Assembly: GCF_014641945.1 (NCBI RefSeq) | Contig: NZ_BMIJ01000004.1 | Span: 148,530-212,529, forward strand | DNA: 64,000 nucleotides | Source of the DNA: Marinobacterium zhoushanense | Lineage (GTDB): Bacteria; Pseudomonadota; Gammaproteobacteria; Pseudomonadales; Balneatricaceae | Direction of reading: 5' to 3' | In this document: piece after piece, positions 10,001 through 18,079 of the stretch | How the letters are laid out: every line of letters starts with the position of its first letter | How positions within the stretch are numbered: position 1 is the stretch's first letter | Notes under the pieces: generated by a model | What the model saw: the letters and a program-made list of their open reading frames with translations, nothing else | Database searches by the model: none | What the model was told of the DNA's origin: nothing | Program-made: the position numbers and the translations under genes

Positions 10001-10257
10001 GGCACCGCAAAGCCAAGCAGGCCGTTGTCGATCTGATCGATCGCAGCATCAAGCACCATCTTTATGGCTTGATCTGTTCGGCTCATCCAAACGCCGTGGA
10101 TGAAAGTGACGGTCCGGTTGCCAGAGCGATCAGCCTGTTCCAGGAACAGATCGCCGATATCCGCTCTCAACCGAGCCGCCATCTGACGATGCTGGTGTAT
10201 CTGGCCCAGCGCCTGAACACCCTGAGCCTCTCCGACTGTGGTGCCAAAGCCTCATGA
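7084..10257 (+). CDS. gdhB: NAD-specific glutamate dehydrogenase, short form lacking N-terminal ACT domains
   Basis: 1057 residues. The catalytic region is that of the large bacterial NAD-GDH family, which oxidises glutamate to 2-oxoglutarate and ammonia. It shows GVHLRGGKVARGGLRWS with KAQMVKNAVIVPTGAKGG (about residues 265-310), VVAADKGTATFSD (about 365) and GIGDMSGDVFGNG (about 445). It continues with DLLWNGGIGTYV (about 555) and DNSAGVDCSDHEVNIKI (about 625). Typical family members are about 1,600 residues and begin with two further ACT-type regulatory domains. Here the protein opens within what looks like the third ACT domain (SSLLPMIENLGVEV). In-frame stops at 7045 and 7072 show that it does not extend upstream. 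The ribosome site is weak. The symbol follows the Pseudomonas nomenclature. Confidence 0.9.
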   Translation: MTTQVRADDAIAGHTLIHRGQFSAPDADTHRIDLWVEGSGELIALSSLLPMIENLGVEVFTSSSKKEAGWRVDLRVRPLSSALLISEEMRARFIDTLLAVSHGYVDNDGFNRLVTLGDFDLRGCVLLRALAHYLTQINLPFSKSYMETTLCRHPMIAQAIVNLFHVKFDPDRERDSEQLKAARTAVLLLIDDVASLDEDRILRAYIEVIEAMVRTNFFLDQIWTEADHCLAFKLLPGHISAMPKPVPTFEIFVFSTLLEGVHLRGGKVARGGLRWSERMEDYRTEILGLVKAQMVKNAVIVPTGAKGGFVVRRLSPEAGPELRIEQVRRAYSSYIRALLDLTDNRDETGVLPPPRVVRHDEDDAYLVVAADKGTATFSDTANAIARERDFWLGDAFASGGSQGYDHKRMGITARGAWESTKRLFKELGQDTQCTPFRVVGIGDMSGDVFGNGMLLSRHIRLVAAFNHQHIFLDPNPDPVASCQERQRLFRLPRSSWLDYCPSAISEGGGVFSRNAKRIPLSPQVRQALGIEGLPDSLDPNSLIRAILCAEVDLLWNGGIGTYVRASHERDSEVGDRTNDPLRVTAAELRTKAVVEGGNLGLTQAARVEFARRGGLISTDAVDNSAGVDCSDHEVNIKILLDQLVREGRIDPEQRDRLLNEMTDEVAELVLRNNYQQSKMLSQSNRTAPEFITQHAQLIQLLEREGRLDRQLEQLPDDAEIESRIANRQGLTRPEIAVLLAYTKSLVFEKLVETDIIDDPHIASELYNYFPSRLRQEYADAIAEHPLRREILAAQLTNQVMNRMGATFSLRLLEESGVNCARWIRSYTVAREALGIPALIKSIESLGLSVSNDVQMDLHLRIHHPLLRATHWVLENADWNQSTQSLIALYSDAAAHTRIELARFQLLTSQDSTPLEAEIDALEYLYYAFDIAELAQKTWLSQCFIAAEYLSLNLRLELFWLRREIEQLPAYDRWHRKAKQAVVDLIDRSIKHHLYGLICSAHPNAVDESDGPVARAISLFQEQIADIRSQPSRHLTMLVYLAQRLNTLSLSDCGAKAS

Positions 10258-10542
10258 AAACCAAATCGCCACCCGGCCACCCTACGCCGACCGCGCCTCA
10301 CGCATCCACAAGACGAGTGATCGGCAACGCTGAACGCAAACCTCCCTCCCCGAATGGCCGGACCACTCGCAAGTCTCTCTTCCTGGGCGACCAGGAACTC
10401 AGGGAAGAGCTCTGTTTTATCCGCTCCTCAAACTGAAGCGGATAGGACCGACTGCACCCCCATGAGTCGCGTCCCTTGGACCGACAGCTTGCACCAGCTG
10501 CCGGTCCATTTTTATATTCCCTAAAGGCTCCTCCCTGCGACA

Positions 10543-11151
10543 CTAGGCCGGCCGCTGAAACCCTTTCCGTGCCTGGGCCACCTGTTCACGTGTCACGCAG
10601 CCTTCGACATGGTCGTTGACCAATCCCATCGCCTGCATAAAGGCAAACACGGTTGTAGGACCGACGAATTTCCAGCCGCGCTTTTTCAACTCCTTCGACA
10701 TCGCCACCGACTCGGGTGAGGTGGACACCGACTGCGGTGCACCGAGCTGCGCAGGATCCGGTTCATAACGCCAGACAAAAGCGGCTATCGACCCCTCACG
10801 CTCGACCAGTTCGATCGCACGCTTGGCATTGTTGATCACCGCCTCGATCTTGCCGCGATGGCGCACTATCCCCTCATCCTGCAACAGACGCTGCACATCC
10901 TGCTCGTCGAAGCATGCAACCTTGTGAAAATCGAATTGGTGGAAGGCGTTGCGGAAATTCTCCCGTTTGGCCAGGATCGTGCGCCAGCTCAGTCCCGACT
11001 GGAAACTTTCCAGGCAGAGCTTTTCAAATAGCCGCCGGTCATCGGTCACCGGAAAGCCCCATTCGTTGTCGTGATAGGGGAAAAACTCGTCCACTTCGCC
11101 GCACCAGCGGCAACGGGGCGCACCGTCGGGCCCATTCACGGTTCTGCTCAT
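10543..11151 (-). CDS. tag: DNA-3-methyladenine glycosylase I
   Basis: 202 residues. It starts CRWCGEVDEFFPYHDNEWG, the Tag N-terminus that contains zinc-binding cysteines and the conserved YHDNEWG. The substrate-pocket segment LFEKLCLESFQSGLSW follows, then a helix-hairpin-helix region (IVRHRGKIEAVINNAK). The C-terminus has a zinc-ligand-like arrangement (NDHVEGCVTREQ). The enzyme removes 3-methyladenine from alkylated DNA in the cytoplasm. It is read in the same direction as the YciI and TetR genes just upstream (29 bp gap to yciI), so the three may be one operon. Confidence 0.95.
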   Translation of the reverse strand: MSRTVNGPDGAPRCRWCGEVDEFFPYHDNEWGFPVTDDRRLFEKLCLESFQSGLSWRTILAKRENFRNAFHQFDFHKVACFDEQDVQRLLQDEGIVRHRGKIEAVINNAKRAIELVEREGSIAAFVWRYEPDPAQLGAPQSVSTSPESVAMSKELKKRGWKFVGPTTVFAFMQAMGLVNDHVEGCVTREQVAQARKGFQRPA

Positions 11152-11180
11152 GCGTTGTCTCCCTAACTCGTCGGTTGATG

Positions 11181-11474
11181 TCAGTCTGAGGTATCGAGAA
11201 AGTGCAGGCGCTCGTCGAGTCGGGCCGGCTCGATCTCGATGATTTCGGCACTGACGACATTTTCCGCGACGAAAGGGTCATCGTTCACGCGCTGTGCCAG
11301 CTCGGCATGCGAGAGGTTGTGAGCGACAACGGCACCGCCCTGATTGGGTTTCAAGCTGCCGACGAGCAGAAATACACCATCGGCGAAGCCCTGCGCTATC
11401 CAAGCCTTGTGCCCCTCCATAAACTCACCCGCTTTCGCCATATGTTCGGTAAATCTGAGCATCACGATAAACAT
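11181..11474 (-). CDS. YciI-family protein
   Basis: 97 residues of ferredoxin-like fold typical of the YciI/YCII family (PF03795). It has a beta-strand start (MFIVMLRFTEH), the conserved histidine in FMEGHKAWI, a GSL strand segment and a final strand SAEIIEIEPA. Characterised relatives are small dimeric enzymes or accessory proteins, and no reaction can be assigned here. GGAGGG lies before the ATG. Its first codons overlap the end of the tetR gene by 13 bp, which indicates coupled expression under the tetR promoter. Confidence 0.82.
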   Translation of the reverse strand: MFIVMLRFTEHMAKAGEFMEGHKAWIAQGFADGVFLLVGSLKPNQGGAVVAHNLSHAELAQRVNDDPFVAENVVSAEIIEIEPARLDERLHFLDTSD

Positions 11475-12082
11475 CTATCACCCTCCTCTTTTCGAGTTTC
11501 ACTCTGCATGGCCAAGCGCTCAGCGTTAGCGTCCAACCAGGCGAACATCTGCCCGACCTCCTGCTCGATAAAACGCGTGTCATTGAACGCGTTGGCCAGC
11601 GTCGCCACTCCCTGACTGCGAGCCAGCAGATGCATCGCCAATTCGTCGGCATCCTCGCCACCACCCAACAGCCTGAACTGCTCGACCAACCAGTCTCGGA
11701 ACAGGGTGAACAAGCCATTGGCATCGCTCTGCGCGACATGACCAAGCTTCGCCAATTCGCTGGTCAGCGTTCCCACGGGACAACCGTATCTGAGAATCTT
11801 GCTCTGGTTCATGATCAGGATGCGGATAAAACAGCGGATACGTTCCACCGGGCTCTGCCCTTCTGCCTCCCACTGCGCCAGCATCTGCCGGGTGTTTACC
11901 AAGCGCCGCTCGATCACCGCCTGCAGAATCTCATCCTTGGTCTTGAAGTGGTAATAGAAGTTTCCGCGCGATATCTGCACCGCCTCAGCGATGTGCTTAA
12001 ACGAGGTGTGTTCATACCCATGCTCGTAAAATAGCTGATCAGCTGCGTCGATAATCTGGTCGCGGGTTGAATTGTTACTCAT
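11462..12082 (-). CDS. TetR-family transcriptional regulator
   Basis: 206 residues. The N-terminal helix-turn-helix (residues 7-52) ends with the family signature ISRGNFYYHFKTKDE. The C-terminal ligand domain has the TetR_C-type RYGCPVGTLTSELA segment, which carries a cysteine at about residue 100. This YcdC/NemR-like layout is often found in repressors of small stress-response operons that sense electrophiles. It overlaps yciI downstream. Its own promoter contains a perfect 18-bp palindrome between the -35 and -10 boxes, strong evidence of autorepression. Confidence 0.92.
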   Translation of the reverse strand: MSNNSTRDQIIDAADQLFYEHGYEHTSFKHIAEAVQISRGNFYYHFKTKDEILQAVIERRLVNTRQMLAQWEAEGQSPVERIRCFIRILIMNQSKILRYGCPVGTLTSELAKLGHVAQSDANGLFTLFRDWLVEQFRLLGGGEDADELAMHLLARSQGVATLANAFNDTRFIEQEVGQMFAWLDANAERLAMQSETRKEEGDRCLS

Positions 12083-12126
12083 TGCACCTTGCTCACTCCA
12101 CCTAGGACAGTCGCCCTACAAACGAC

Positions 12127-12155
12127 ACTTTAGGACATATGTCCTAAGCTGTCAA
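12127..12155 (-). promoter_or_regulatory. tetR-yciI promoter with embedded operator
   Basis: On the minus strand, TTGACA (12155-12150) and TAAAGT (12132-12127) are separated by exactly 17 bp. The spacer is largely filled by the palindrome at 12130-12147. This is a classic sigma-70 promoter that bound repressor would block, 45 bp upstream of the tetR start. Confidence 0.75.
12130..12147. promoter_or_regulatory. Perfect 18-bp palindrome, likely TetR operator
   Basis: TTAGGACAT-ATGTCCTAA is a perfect inverted repeat. It lies between the -35 and -10 elements of the tetR promoter, the usual geometry for a TetR dimer site. Confidence 0.8.
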
Positions 12156-12213
12156 AAGCAGCGCCGCGCTCCGGTGGAGTCCGCATGCTTGTATCGGGAT
12201 CTGTCCTGAAGGA

Positions 12214-12260
12214 GAACCGGCTGCCAATACCCGGCAACGGCGGTTTTTTGCCGCCGGTTC
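12214..12260 (+). promoter_or_regulatory. Nested hairpin with T-run upstream of phhA
   Basis: GAACCGGC (12214-12221) pairs with GCCGGTTC (12253-12260), and within it GGCGG and CCGCC form a second stem around TTTTTTG. TATACTTTTT follows. It lies about 115 bp before phhA and could be a leader attenuator or a boundary terminator. Which one cannot be told from sequence. Confidence 0.45.
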
Positions 12261-12374
12261 TATACTTTTTATGTGAGAGATAAGTATTACCACAGTCGGT
12301 ATGTTTCTTTCGAATTACGGTCCCAATGCACGTTGTCTCCGATCCTGAGACATACCAACTGAAGGGAGCGAGCG

Positions 12375-13166
12375 ATGAAAAAAGTGAGCCGCTACCAAGC
12401 CTATCAACCGGATGCTTCAGGCTATATTCCTTACAGCCGCGAGGACGACAGCATCTGGCACGATCTGATCGTACCCCAGAGGAAAAAGGCAGAACGTTAC
12501 TGCAGCCAGGTTTTCCTCAAGGGGCTGGCGAAACTTGATCTGGACAATGATCGGATACCCCAGTGCCTCGCTTTGTCGGAACAGCTGCAAAAGGTCACCG
12601 GATGGAGCGTAACGCCGGTTCCGGCCTTGATCAGCTTTGATCGCTTTTACTCCCTGCTCGCGGAGCGACGTTTCCCGGCGGCGTCCTTTATCCGCTCCCG
12701 GGAGGAGATGGAATATCTGCAAGAACCGGATATTTTTCATGAGATCTTTGGCCATACACCGTTACTGGCCACACCCGACCTGGCGGAGTTTTCCCATCGA
12801 ATTGGCCTGATCGGTTCTCGTGCCCGTTCCGAAGATCATGTCTGGCTGGCCCGACTCTATTGGTTCACCGTCGAATTCGGGTTGATCCGAGAGCACGGAC
12901 AGATACGCTCCCTGGGTGCAGGGCTGGCCTCGTCCTCCAGCGAGCTGCCCTATGCCGTCGAAAGCGATATCCCGCTGCGCCAACCGTTCGACCTGCTTGA
13001 ACTGCTGCGTACCCCCTACCGTATCGACATCCATCAGCCGACCTATTTCGTGCTCGACGGTGTTGATCAGTTACTCGGATTGAGCGAAAAAGAGATACTG
13101 TCCGCGATCAAGCAGGCACGGGCGAAGGGGCTGCATGCACCGCTCTATGCCCCTAAAGCGAGTTAA
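12375..13166 (+). CDS. phhA: Phenylalanine-4-hydroxylase
   Basis: 263 residues, the normal length of bacterial monomeric PAH. The iron site is intact: PDIFHEIFGHTPLL at about residues 117-130 supplies both histidines, and WFTVEFGLI supplies the glutamate. The pterin-pocket segment LGAGLASSSSELPYA follows. The enzyme converts phenylalanine to tyrosine with oxygen, iron(II) and tetrahydropterin. A GAAGGGAG ribosome site precedes the ATG. No pterin carbinolamine dehydratase (phhB) or aromatic aminotransferase adjoins it, so it stands alone, with a ZrgA-like gene 228 bp downstream. Confidence 0.96.
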   Translation: MKKVSRYQAYQPDASGYIPYSREDDSIWHDLIVPQRKKAERYCSQVFLKGLAKLDLDNDRIPQCLALSEQLQKVTGWSVTPVPALISFDRFYSLLAERRFPAASFIRSREEMEYLQEPDIFHEIFGHTPLLATPDLAEFSHRIGLIGSRARSEDHVWLARLYWFTVEFGLIREHGQIRSLGAGLASSSSELPYAVESDIPLRQPFDLLELLRTPYRIDIHQPTYFVLDGVDQLLGLSEKEILSAIKQARAKGLHAPLYAPKAS

Positions 13167-13394
13167 AGACGGCGGACCAGTGCGCCCCAACGGCAGTGCC
13201 TATCTCGTAACAGGCCGTTACTGGCTTGCCCCTTAAGATCGATACTATTGGTGAGCGAATCGATCTCTCTGCAGCGGCTCTTGTTCGTAACTGAAGATCT
13301 CGGCAGAATTAACCATCGGTCTGAATAGCTTGGCGATATACCGCTACAGTCGCACAACAGATCACCAGCCGTCCCGTTAAGACAAGGAGTCCAG

Positions 13395-13955
13395 ATGTCC
13401 ATCCCCCAAAAGCTCGGAACTGTACTGCTCGCGACGCTCATAGCCAGCCCAACATTTGCAGAGGACAGTTTTAACAGCCATGTCCACGGCAATGCGGCTC
13501 TACAATTGGCATTCAGGAACCAGGAGCTGGTTATCTATCTGCGCGGCGCCGCCGTCGATCTGCTGGGCTCCGAGCATCAACCCTTCAGTGCCGAAGCTAG
13601 CTCTCGAGACCAGGCACTGGAGCGCGCCATGCGCAGCCCGGCCTACTGGATCGAGCTACCGGCCGCTGCCGACTGCACCCTGAGTCAGGTCCATTTGGGC
13701 AAACATCATGTGATATCCGGACGCGGCGTCGCACCGGAGGTGATGGACAGCACTGCTGACTCGGTCGTCGCCGAGCATCTGGACCTCAACTTCACCTACA
13801 GCTTCCTTTGCGCGAATCCACAACGCTTCGATAGCGCGAAGATCAAGCTGTTCGAACACTTCCCCACTCTGGAGACGGTTCAGGTAAAGATCGCCGGTGA
13901 GAAGCAGACCCGCCAACAATTGACACCTGCCGACACCGTATTGCGGATGCCCTGA
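13395..13955 (+). CDS. ZrgA-like (DUF2796) periplasmic zinc-uptake protein
   Basis: 186 residues with a short signal peptide (MSIPQKLGTVLLATLIASP, cleavage after TFA). The mature part begins with the DUF2796 signature: HVHGNAALQLAF, ELVIYLRGAAVDLLGSEHQP, and a later NFTYSFLCANP. ZrgA family members are periplasmic zinc-binding helpers of zinc uptake systems. The histidines at HVHG and SEH are candidate ligands, but the His-rich central loop of ZrgA proteins is missing, so this is a short form. A hairpin without a T-run follows it (13974-13995). Confidence 0.75.
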   Translation: MSIPQKLGTVLLATLIASPTFAEDSFNSHVHGNAALQLAFRNQELVIYLRGAAVDLLGSEHQPFSAEASSRDQALERAMRSPAYWIELPAAADCTLSQVHLGKHHVISGRGVAPEVMDSTADSVVAEHLDLNFTYSFLCANPQRFDSAKIKLFEHFPTLETVQVKIAGEKQTRQQLTPADTVLRMP

Positions 13956-13973
13956 AGCATTGATCGAAGTAGC

Positions 13974-13995
13974 GGCCGGTGGTGAGTCACCGGCC
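13974..13995 (+). terminator. Hairpin after the ZrgA-like gene
   Basis: GGCCGGTG-GTGAGT-CACCGGCC forms a perfect 8-bp stem between two converging genes. No T-run follows, so termination here would be weak or Rho-assisted. Confidence 0.4.
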
Positions 13996-14039
13996 ACGAA
14001 ATCAACGTATCGTTAATCAGGCCCCGTCCTCGCCCCCCT

Positions 14040-15452
14040 TTATTGGGGTTTGATATTTTGATTCTCACAGAAAAAGTTATCGGGGTCGTACTTAGCCTTC
14101 ACCTGAGCCAGCCGCTCGAAGTTAGCACCATAAGCCCCCTCGATTCGCTCTTCGCCTTCACTGATGAAGTTAACGTATACCCCGCCGGTCGCCATTGGCC
14201 TCGTCGCCTCGTAGAAGTCACGGGCCCAATCGATACAGGTCTGGTCCTGTCTTGGATCGTCCCAACGGGTATGGACGTTCATGATGAACTCGGCATCCCG
14301 GTGCGGGTAGGCGGTGGCTGTCGAATCGACCCGGTTGGTTGCGCCCCCCATCTGGGCGACGAAGATCTCCGACTGTGGGCTCGGCAGGCGACCACCGTAG
14401 TCGACCAGCTTATCGATCAGCTCGTCGGTCAGAGCGGTAAAGTTGTGCGACTTCCAGTAGTTACGCGATCCCGGTGTCAATAGGGGATCGAACGCCTGCT
14501 GAAATCCGACAAAGGGATGCGGGGCAAAGCCATCGGCAATCAGCTCCCCCAAGCCCCTTAACGGCGCCAAGGCCTTCTCGCCCTCGGCGATGTCGCCGTT
14601 ATAGAGCGCAACAATTATCAGCACACGTGACCCATGCACCTCTGGCGGCAGAAACGGCAAGGGTGGCGCATCACGAATCACTGCCCAAACAGTCAATTCG
14701 TCAGCACAAGTGGCGCAGAACTCCCGATACGCCCTAAGTATCTCGCCCGCCTGGGCGAAGGGGAATACCGCTGGCCCGCACATCACCTGGGGACCCACGG
14801 GATGCAGGCGGAATTCGAAGGAGGTCACGATGCCGAAGTTACCGCCACCGCCCCGTATCGCCCAGAACAGGTCCGGGTTCAGGTCGCTACTACAGCGCAA
14901 CCGTTCGCCATCGGCCGTCACAACCTCCGCGGCGATCAGGTTGTCCACCGTCATACCATATTTTCGACTCAGCCAGCCGAAACCACCGCCCAACGTCAGT
15001 CCAGCAATTCCCGTCGTCGAATTGATGCCAACTGGGCAAGCCAGACCAAAAGCCTGGGACTCGTGATCGAGATCGCCCAGGGTAGCGCCGGGGCCGGCGA
15101 TCGCAACCTTCGCCTCCGGATCGACCCGCACCAGCTTCATCGGGCTGAGGTCGATCAGCATGGCCTCGTCGGCAAGAGATTTACCGGCGATGTTGTGGCC
15201 GGCACCGCGTACCGACACCAGCAGGTTGTGCTGGCGGGCGAACTTCACCGCCTGTATAACATCTGCCGTCCCGCTGCATCTGACAATCAACCCCGGATTG
15301 CGGTCGATCATCGCATTCCAGATCTGGCGCGCGTCGTTGTACTCTGCATCGTTGGGGCTTATCACCTGTCCCCTGACACCGAGCTGAGCCAACTGTTCAT
15401 CACTGAGACTGATTGAATCGCCGCTTAAAGAGCGGACCTGAAGTTCAGCCAT
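14040..15452 (-). CDS. FAD-linked oxidoreductase, berberine-bridge-enzyme type
   Basis: 470 residues. The FAD-binding domain (PCMH type) spans about residues 35-215. It has SVRGAGHNIAGKS with the histidine that bonds FAD covalently in this family, then IAGPGATLGDLDHE, GLTLGGGFGWLSRKYG and FWAIRGGGGNFGIVT. The C-terminal berberine-bridge element ends with YVNFISEGE and YDPDNFFCENQNI. The second covalent cysteine of bicovalent members is not seen (the GIAG region reads VGINSTTGIAG), so FAD is probably held by one bond. Relatives oxidise sugars or secondary metabolites; the substrate here is unknown. It is monocistronic and converges on the ZrgA-like gene. Confidence 0.85.
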   Translation of the reverse strand: MAELQVRSLSGDSISLSDEQLAQLGVRGQVISPNDAEYNDARQIWNAMIDRNPGLIVRCSGTADVIQAVKFARQHNLLVSVRGAGHNIAGKSLADEAMLIDLSPMKLVRVDPEAKVAIAGPGATLGDLDHESQAFGLACPVGINSTTGIAGLTLGGGFGWLSRKYGMTVDNLIAAEVVTADGERLRCSSDLNPDLFWAIRGGGGNFGIVTSFEFRLHPVGPQVMCGPAVFPFAQAGEILRAYREFCATCADELTVWAVIRDAPPLPFLPPEVHGSRVLIIVALYNGDIAEGEKALAPLRGLGELIADGFAPHPFVGFQQAFDPLLTPGSRNYWKSHNFTALTDELIDKLVDYGGRLPSPQSEIFVAQMGGATNRVDSTATAYPHRDAEFIMNVHTRWDDPRQDQTCIDWARDFYEATRPMATGGVYVNFISEGEERIEGAYGANFERLAQVKAKYDPDNFFCENQNIKPQ

Positions 15453-15885
15453 AACACCATCCTCCGCGTTTGTTATTTTTGTTCGAGGATAAACCTCAAC
15501 CCTACCCGGATAGATCAGTAAGCAGGGACGTGTGGGCTGATTGGTTTGGCAGGCTGAGGTAGCAACTCAGGGCAAGAACCAAACGTCCTGTAAATGCATA
15601 TCCCGGGACGGGGCAACAGCACAGATGACAGGCGTAAACGACTCACACTTATTTTATTTGCAACAGCATTCGATACTGTTACGAAAAAGTGTAGCTAGCG
15701 GTGCCAGTATTGGGTGATGAACACCTTTACAAATATTCATTGCCAACAGTGATTTACAGAAAAATGATCATGCAGTGCCTGCCGAGCTGTGTTCTGCTTC
15801 GTTTGGCTTACTCGGCGAATGGTTAGAGAGCAACAGATCTTCGGTGGCCGCAGGGCACTGGGGCTACATCCCATCGCCTGAACGC
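15453..15885. other. Intergenic region before the flavoprotein gene
   Basis: The stretch upstream of the minus-strand flavoprotein gene holds no recognisable gene or repeat. It must contain that gene's promoter, but no convincing -35/-10 pair was identified. Confidence 0.4.
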
Positions 15886-15913
15886 AAAACGGAGGCCCGA
15901 AGCCTCCGTTTTT
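15886..15913 (-). terminator. Intrinsic terminator after nifS
   Basis: AAAACGGAGGC-CCGAA-GCCTCCGTTTTT is a strong stem with A and T tracts on either side, so it can act in both directions. It lies 15 bp after the nifS stop and closes the iscA-nifU-nifS block. Confidence 0.88.
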
Positions 15914-15927
15914 CTACCCGCCCGGGA

Positions 15928-17136
15928 TCAGGCGTAGACCGGCGCAAAGGCCTCGCCCGGGTTTTCCACCGGACCGTTCTCGCCCCAGTAGGGCGACAGC
16001 TTGCGCAACTTGGCGACGATCGATGGCACCTCCTCGATCACCCGTTCCACCTCATCCATGGTGTTGTAGCGGGAGAAGGAGAAACGCACGGTACCGTGAG
16101 CGGCGGTGTAGGGGATGCCCATGGCGCGCATCACATGGGAGGGCTCCAGCGAGCCGGAGGTGCAGGCGGAACCGGACGATGCGGCAATACCCGCCTTGTT
16201 TAGCAACAGCAGGATCGCTTCACCCTCGATGTACTCGAATGCGATGCTGGCGGTATTCGGCAGACGGTTGTCCGGATCGCCGGTGACGAAACAGTGCGGC
16301 ACGGCAGCGAGAATCCCCTGCTCCAGGCGATCACGCATCGCCTTGACCTGGGTGTTTTCGAACGCCATGTGCTCGGCCGCCATTTCACAGGCCTTGCCCA
16401 GGCCAACAATGGCCGGCGCGTTCTCGGTGCCGGCACGACGCCCGCGCTCCTGATGGCCGCCACGCAGCAGCGGACGGTAGCGAACGCCACGACGCAGGTA
16501 GAGCACGCCGATCCCCTTAGGCGCATGCAGTTTGTGCCCGGACAGGGAGAGCATGCTGATCGCGCTCTCTTTCAGATTGATGGGAATCTTGCCCACGGCC
16601 TGAACGGCGTCGGTGTGGAACATGATGCCCTTCTCGGCTGCCATCTGCGCCATCTCCTCGATCGGGAAGATGGTGCCGCTTTCGTTGTTGGCCCACATGA
16701 CACTGACCACGGCGACCTTGTCGCTGAGCAGTGACTTGTACTTGTCCAGGTCCAGGCGTCCCTTGGAATCTACCTCCAGCTTGTGCACGGTGTAGCCTTC
16801 GGTTTCCAGATATTCGCACAGGGTCAGCACCGCGGGATGCTCGACCACGGTGGTGATGATCTCCTTGCGATCCGGCTGCGCCTTGAGTGCGGAGAGAATT
16901 GCTGTGGAGTCGGACTCGGTACCGCAGGAGGTGAAGATGATCTCGGAATCATGCTCGGCACCGAGCAGATCCTGGATCTGTTTGCGCGCCTTCTTCAATG
17001 CAAAACCGACCTTGTTACCAAAGCTGTGCAATGAGGAGGGGTTGCCGAACTGCTCGCAGAAGTACGGCTTCATCTCTTCGAAGACTGCCGGGTCCACCAT
17101 GGTGGTGGCGTTGTTGTCGAGATAGATATCGCTCAT
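15928..17136 (-). CDS. nifS: Cysteine desulfurase NifS
   Basis: 402 residues, the length of Azotobacter NifS. It starts YLDNNATTMVDPAVF. The PLP lysine is in SLSGHKLHAPKGIG (about residue 205) and the aspartate/glutamine pair in HTDAVQAVGK. The persulfide-forming cysteine is in SSGSACTSGSLEPSHV (about residue 325). The enzyme strips sulfur from cysteine and passes it to NifU for nitrogenase Fe-S clusters. Its ribosome site lies inside the end of nifU with a 2-bp gap, so the pair is translationally coupled. Linkage to nifU and the nif cluster favours NifS over housekeeping IscS. Confidence 0.96.
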   Translation of the reverse strand: MSDIYLDNNATTMVDPAVFEEMKPYFCEQFGNPSSLHSFGNKVGFALKKARKQIQDLLGAEHDSEIIFTSCGTESDSTAILSALKAQPDRKEIITTVVEHPAVLTLCEYLETEGYTVHKLEVDSKGRLDLDKYKSLLSDKVAVVSVMWANNESGTIFPIEEMAQMAAEKGIMFHTDAVQAVGKIPINLKESAISMLSLSGHKLHAPKGIGVLYLRRGVRYRPLLRGGHQERGRRAGTENAPAIVGLGKACEMAAEHMAFENTQVKAMRDRLEQGILAAVPHCFVTGDPDNRLPNTASIAFEYIEGEAILLLLNKAGIAASSGSACTSGSLEPSHVMRAMGIPYTAAHGTVRFSFSRYNTMDEVERVIEEVPSIVAKLRKLSPYWGENGPVENPGEAFAPVYA

Positions 17137-17138
17137 GA

Positions 17139-18041
17139 TCAGCCCTCCATGCTAACGAGTGCTTCTTTGGACGCCGGAATCACTTTGACGAATTCGCCCA
17201 GCTCTTCGATCATACGCTGCTGGATACCGCCCAGAGTCATTGCCGCCATCTGGCACCCGGTGCAGGCGCCGGTGAGGTGAACATAGATATTCTTGCCATC
17301 CACATCGACCAACTCGACGTCACCGTTATCGGCCTGCAGCGCGGGGCGGATAGAGTCGAGTACCGCCTCGATCTTGCGGATACGGGCCAGGGTGCCCATT
17401 TTCGGCGCTTCAGGCGCCTTGGCAGCTGCTGGTTTGGCAACAGCCGCACCACCTGCTACGAAGGTCTCCCCCTTCTCGGCCAGCACGCGGGTCAGGATAT
17501 TCTCGATCCCTTCATGGCAGGATGAGCAACCGCCACCGGCCTTGGTGTAGTTGGTCACCTCTTCCACCGTGTGCAGGTTGTTGGCACGAATAGTGTCTTC
17601 GATCATCACTTCGTCAACCGCGAAGCACTTGCACACCAGCGCACCCTCTTCGTGATCATCTTCCCAGACTTCGCCACGGTAGTTGGCAACCGCCGCCTGC
17701 AGCGCTTCGCGCCCCATGACCGAACAGTGCATCTTCTCCGGCGGCAGGCCATCCAGATAGTCGGCGATATCCTGGTTGCTGATCTTCAGCGCCTCGTCCA
17801 GGGTCAGCCCCTTGATCATCTCGGTCAGTGCGGAGGAGGACGCGATAGCGGAGCCGCAACCGAAGGTTTGAAAACCGGCGTCCAAAATCACTTCGGTCTC
17901 AGGCTCTACCTTCAGTGTCAGCCGCAGCGCATCACCGCAGCTGATTGACCCTACGTCGCCTACCCCGTTGGCCCCTTCGACTGCGCCGGCATTTTTCGGG
18001 TTGTAGAAATGCTCTTGTACCTTTTCAGAATAATCCCACAT
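17139..18041 (-). CDS. nifU: Fe-S cluster scaffold NifU
   Basis: 300 residues in the three-domain NifU layout. An IscU-like domain (about 1-125) has cysteines in [20 protein letters not shown] and KMHCSVMG. A central [2Fe-2S] domain (about 130-185) has VCKCFAVDE and [13 protein letters not shown]-terminal Nfu domain (about 225-300) has the CxxC in [12 protein letters not shown]. An Ala/Pro-rich linker (about 195-215) separates the last two. NifU assembles clusters from NifS-derived sulfur and delivers them to NifH and other nif proteins. CAGGAG lies before the ATG. Confidence 0.97.
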   Translation of the reverse strand: MWDYSEKVQEHFYNPKNAGAVEGANGVGDVGSISCGDALRLTLKVEPETEVILDAGFQTFGCGSAIASSSALTEMIKGLTLDEALKISNQDIADYLDGLPPEKMHCSVMGREALQAAVANYRGEVWEDDHEEGALVCKCFAVDEVMIEDTIRANNLHTVEEVTNYTKAGGGCSSCHEGIENILTRVLAEKGETFVAGGAAVAKPAAAKAPEAPKMGTLARIRKIEAVLDSIRPALQADNGDVELVDVDGKNIYVHLTGACTGCQMAAMTLGGIQQRMIEELGEFVKVIPASKEALVSMEG

Positions 18042-18079
18042 CGCTTGAACTCCTGAGTCGATTTATGCCGGTTAGGCCA

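Noticed and set aside
10254..10436. A 60-codon open frame whose ATG overlaps the end of the glutamate dehydrogenase gene
   Set aside because: Its product is a Pro/Ser/Arg-rich low-complexity sequence with no family resemblance, and no ribosome site beyond the overlap is seen.
13167..13394. Possible small RNA or gene between phhA and the ZrgA-like gene
   Set aside because: No open frame with a ribosome site, promoter pair or stable hairpin could be supported.
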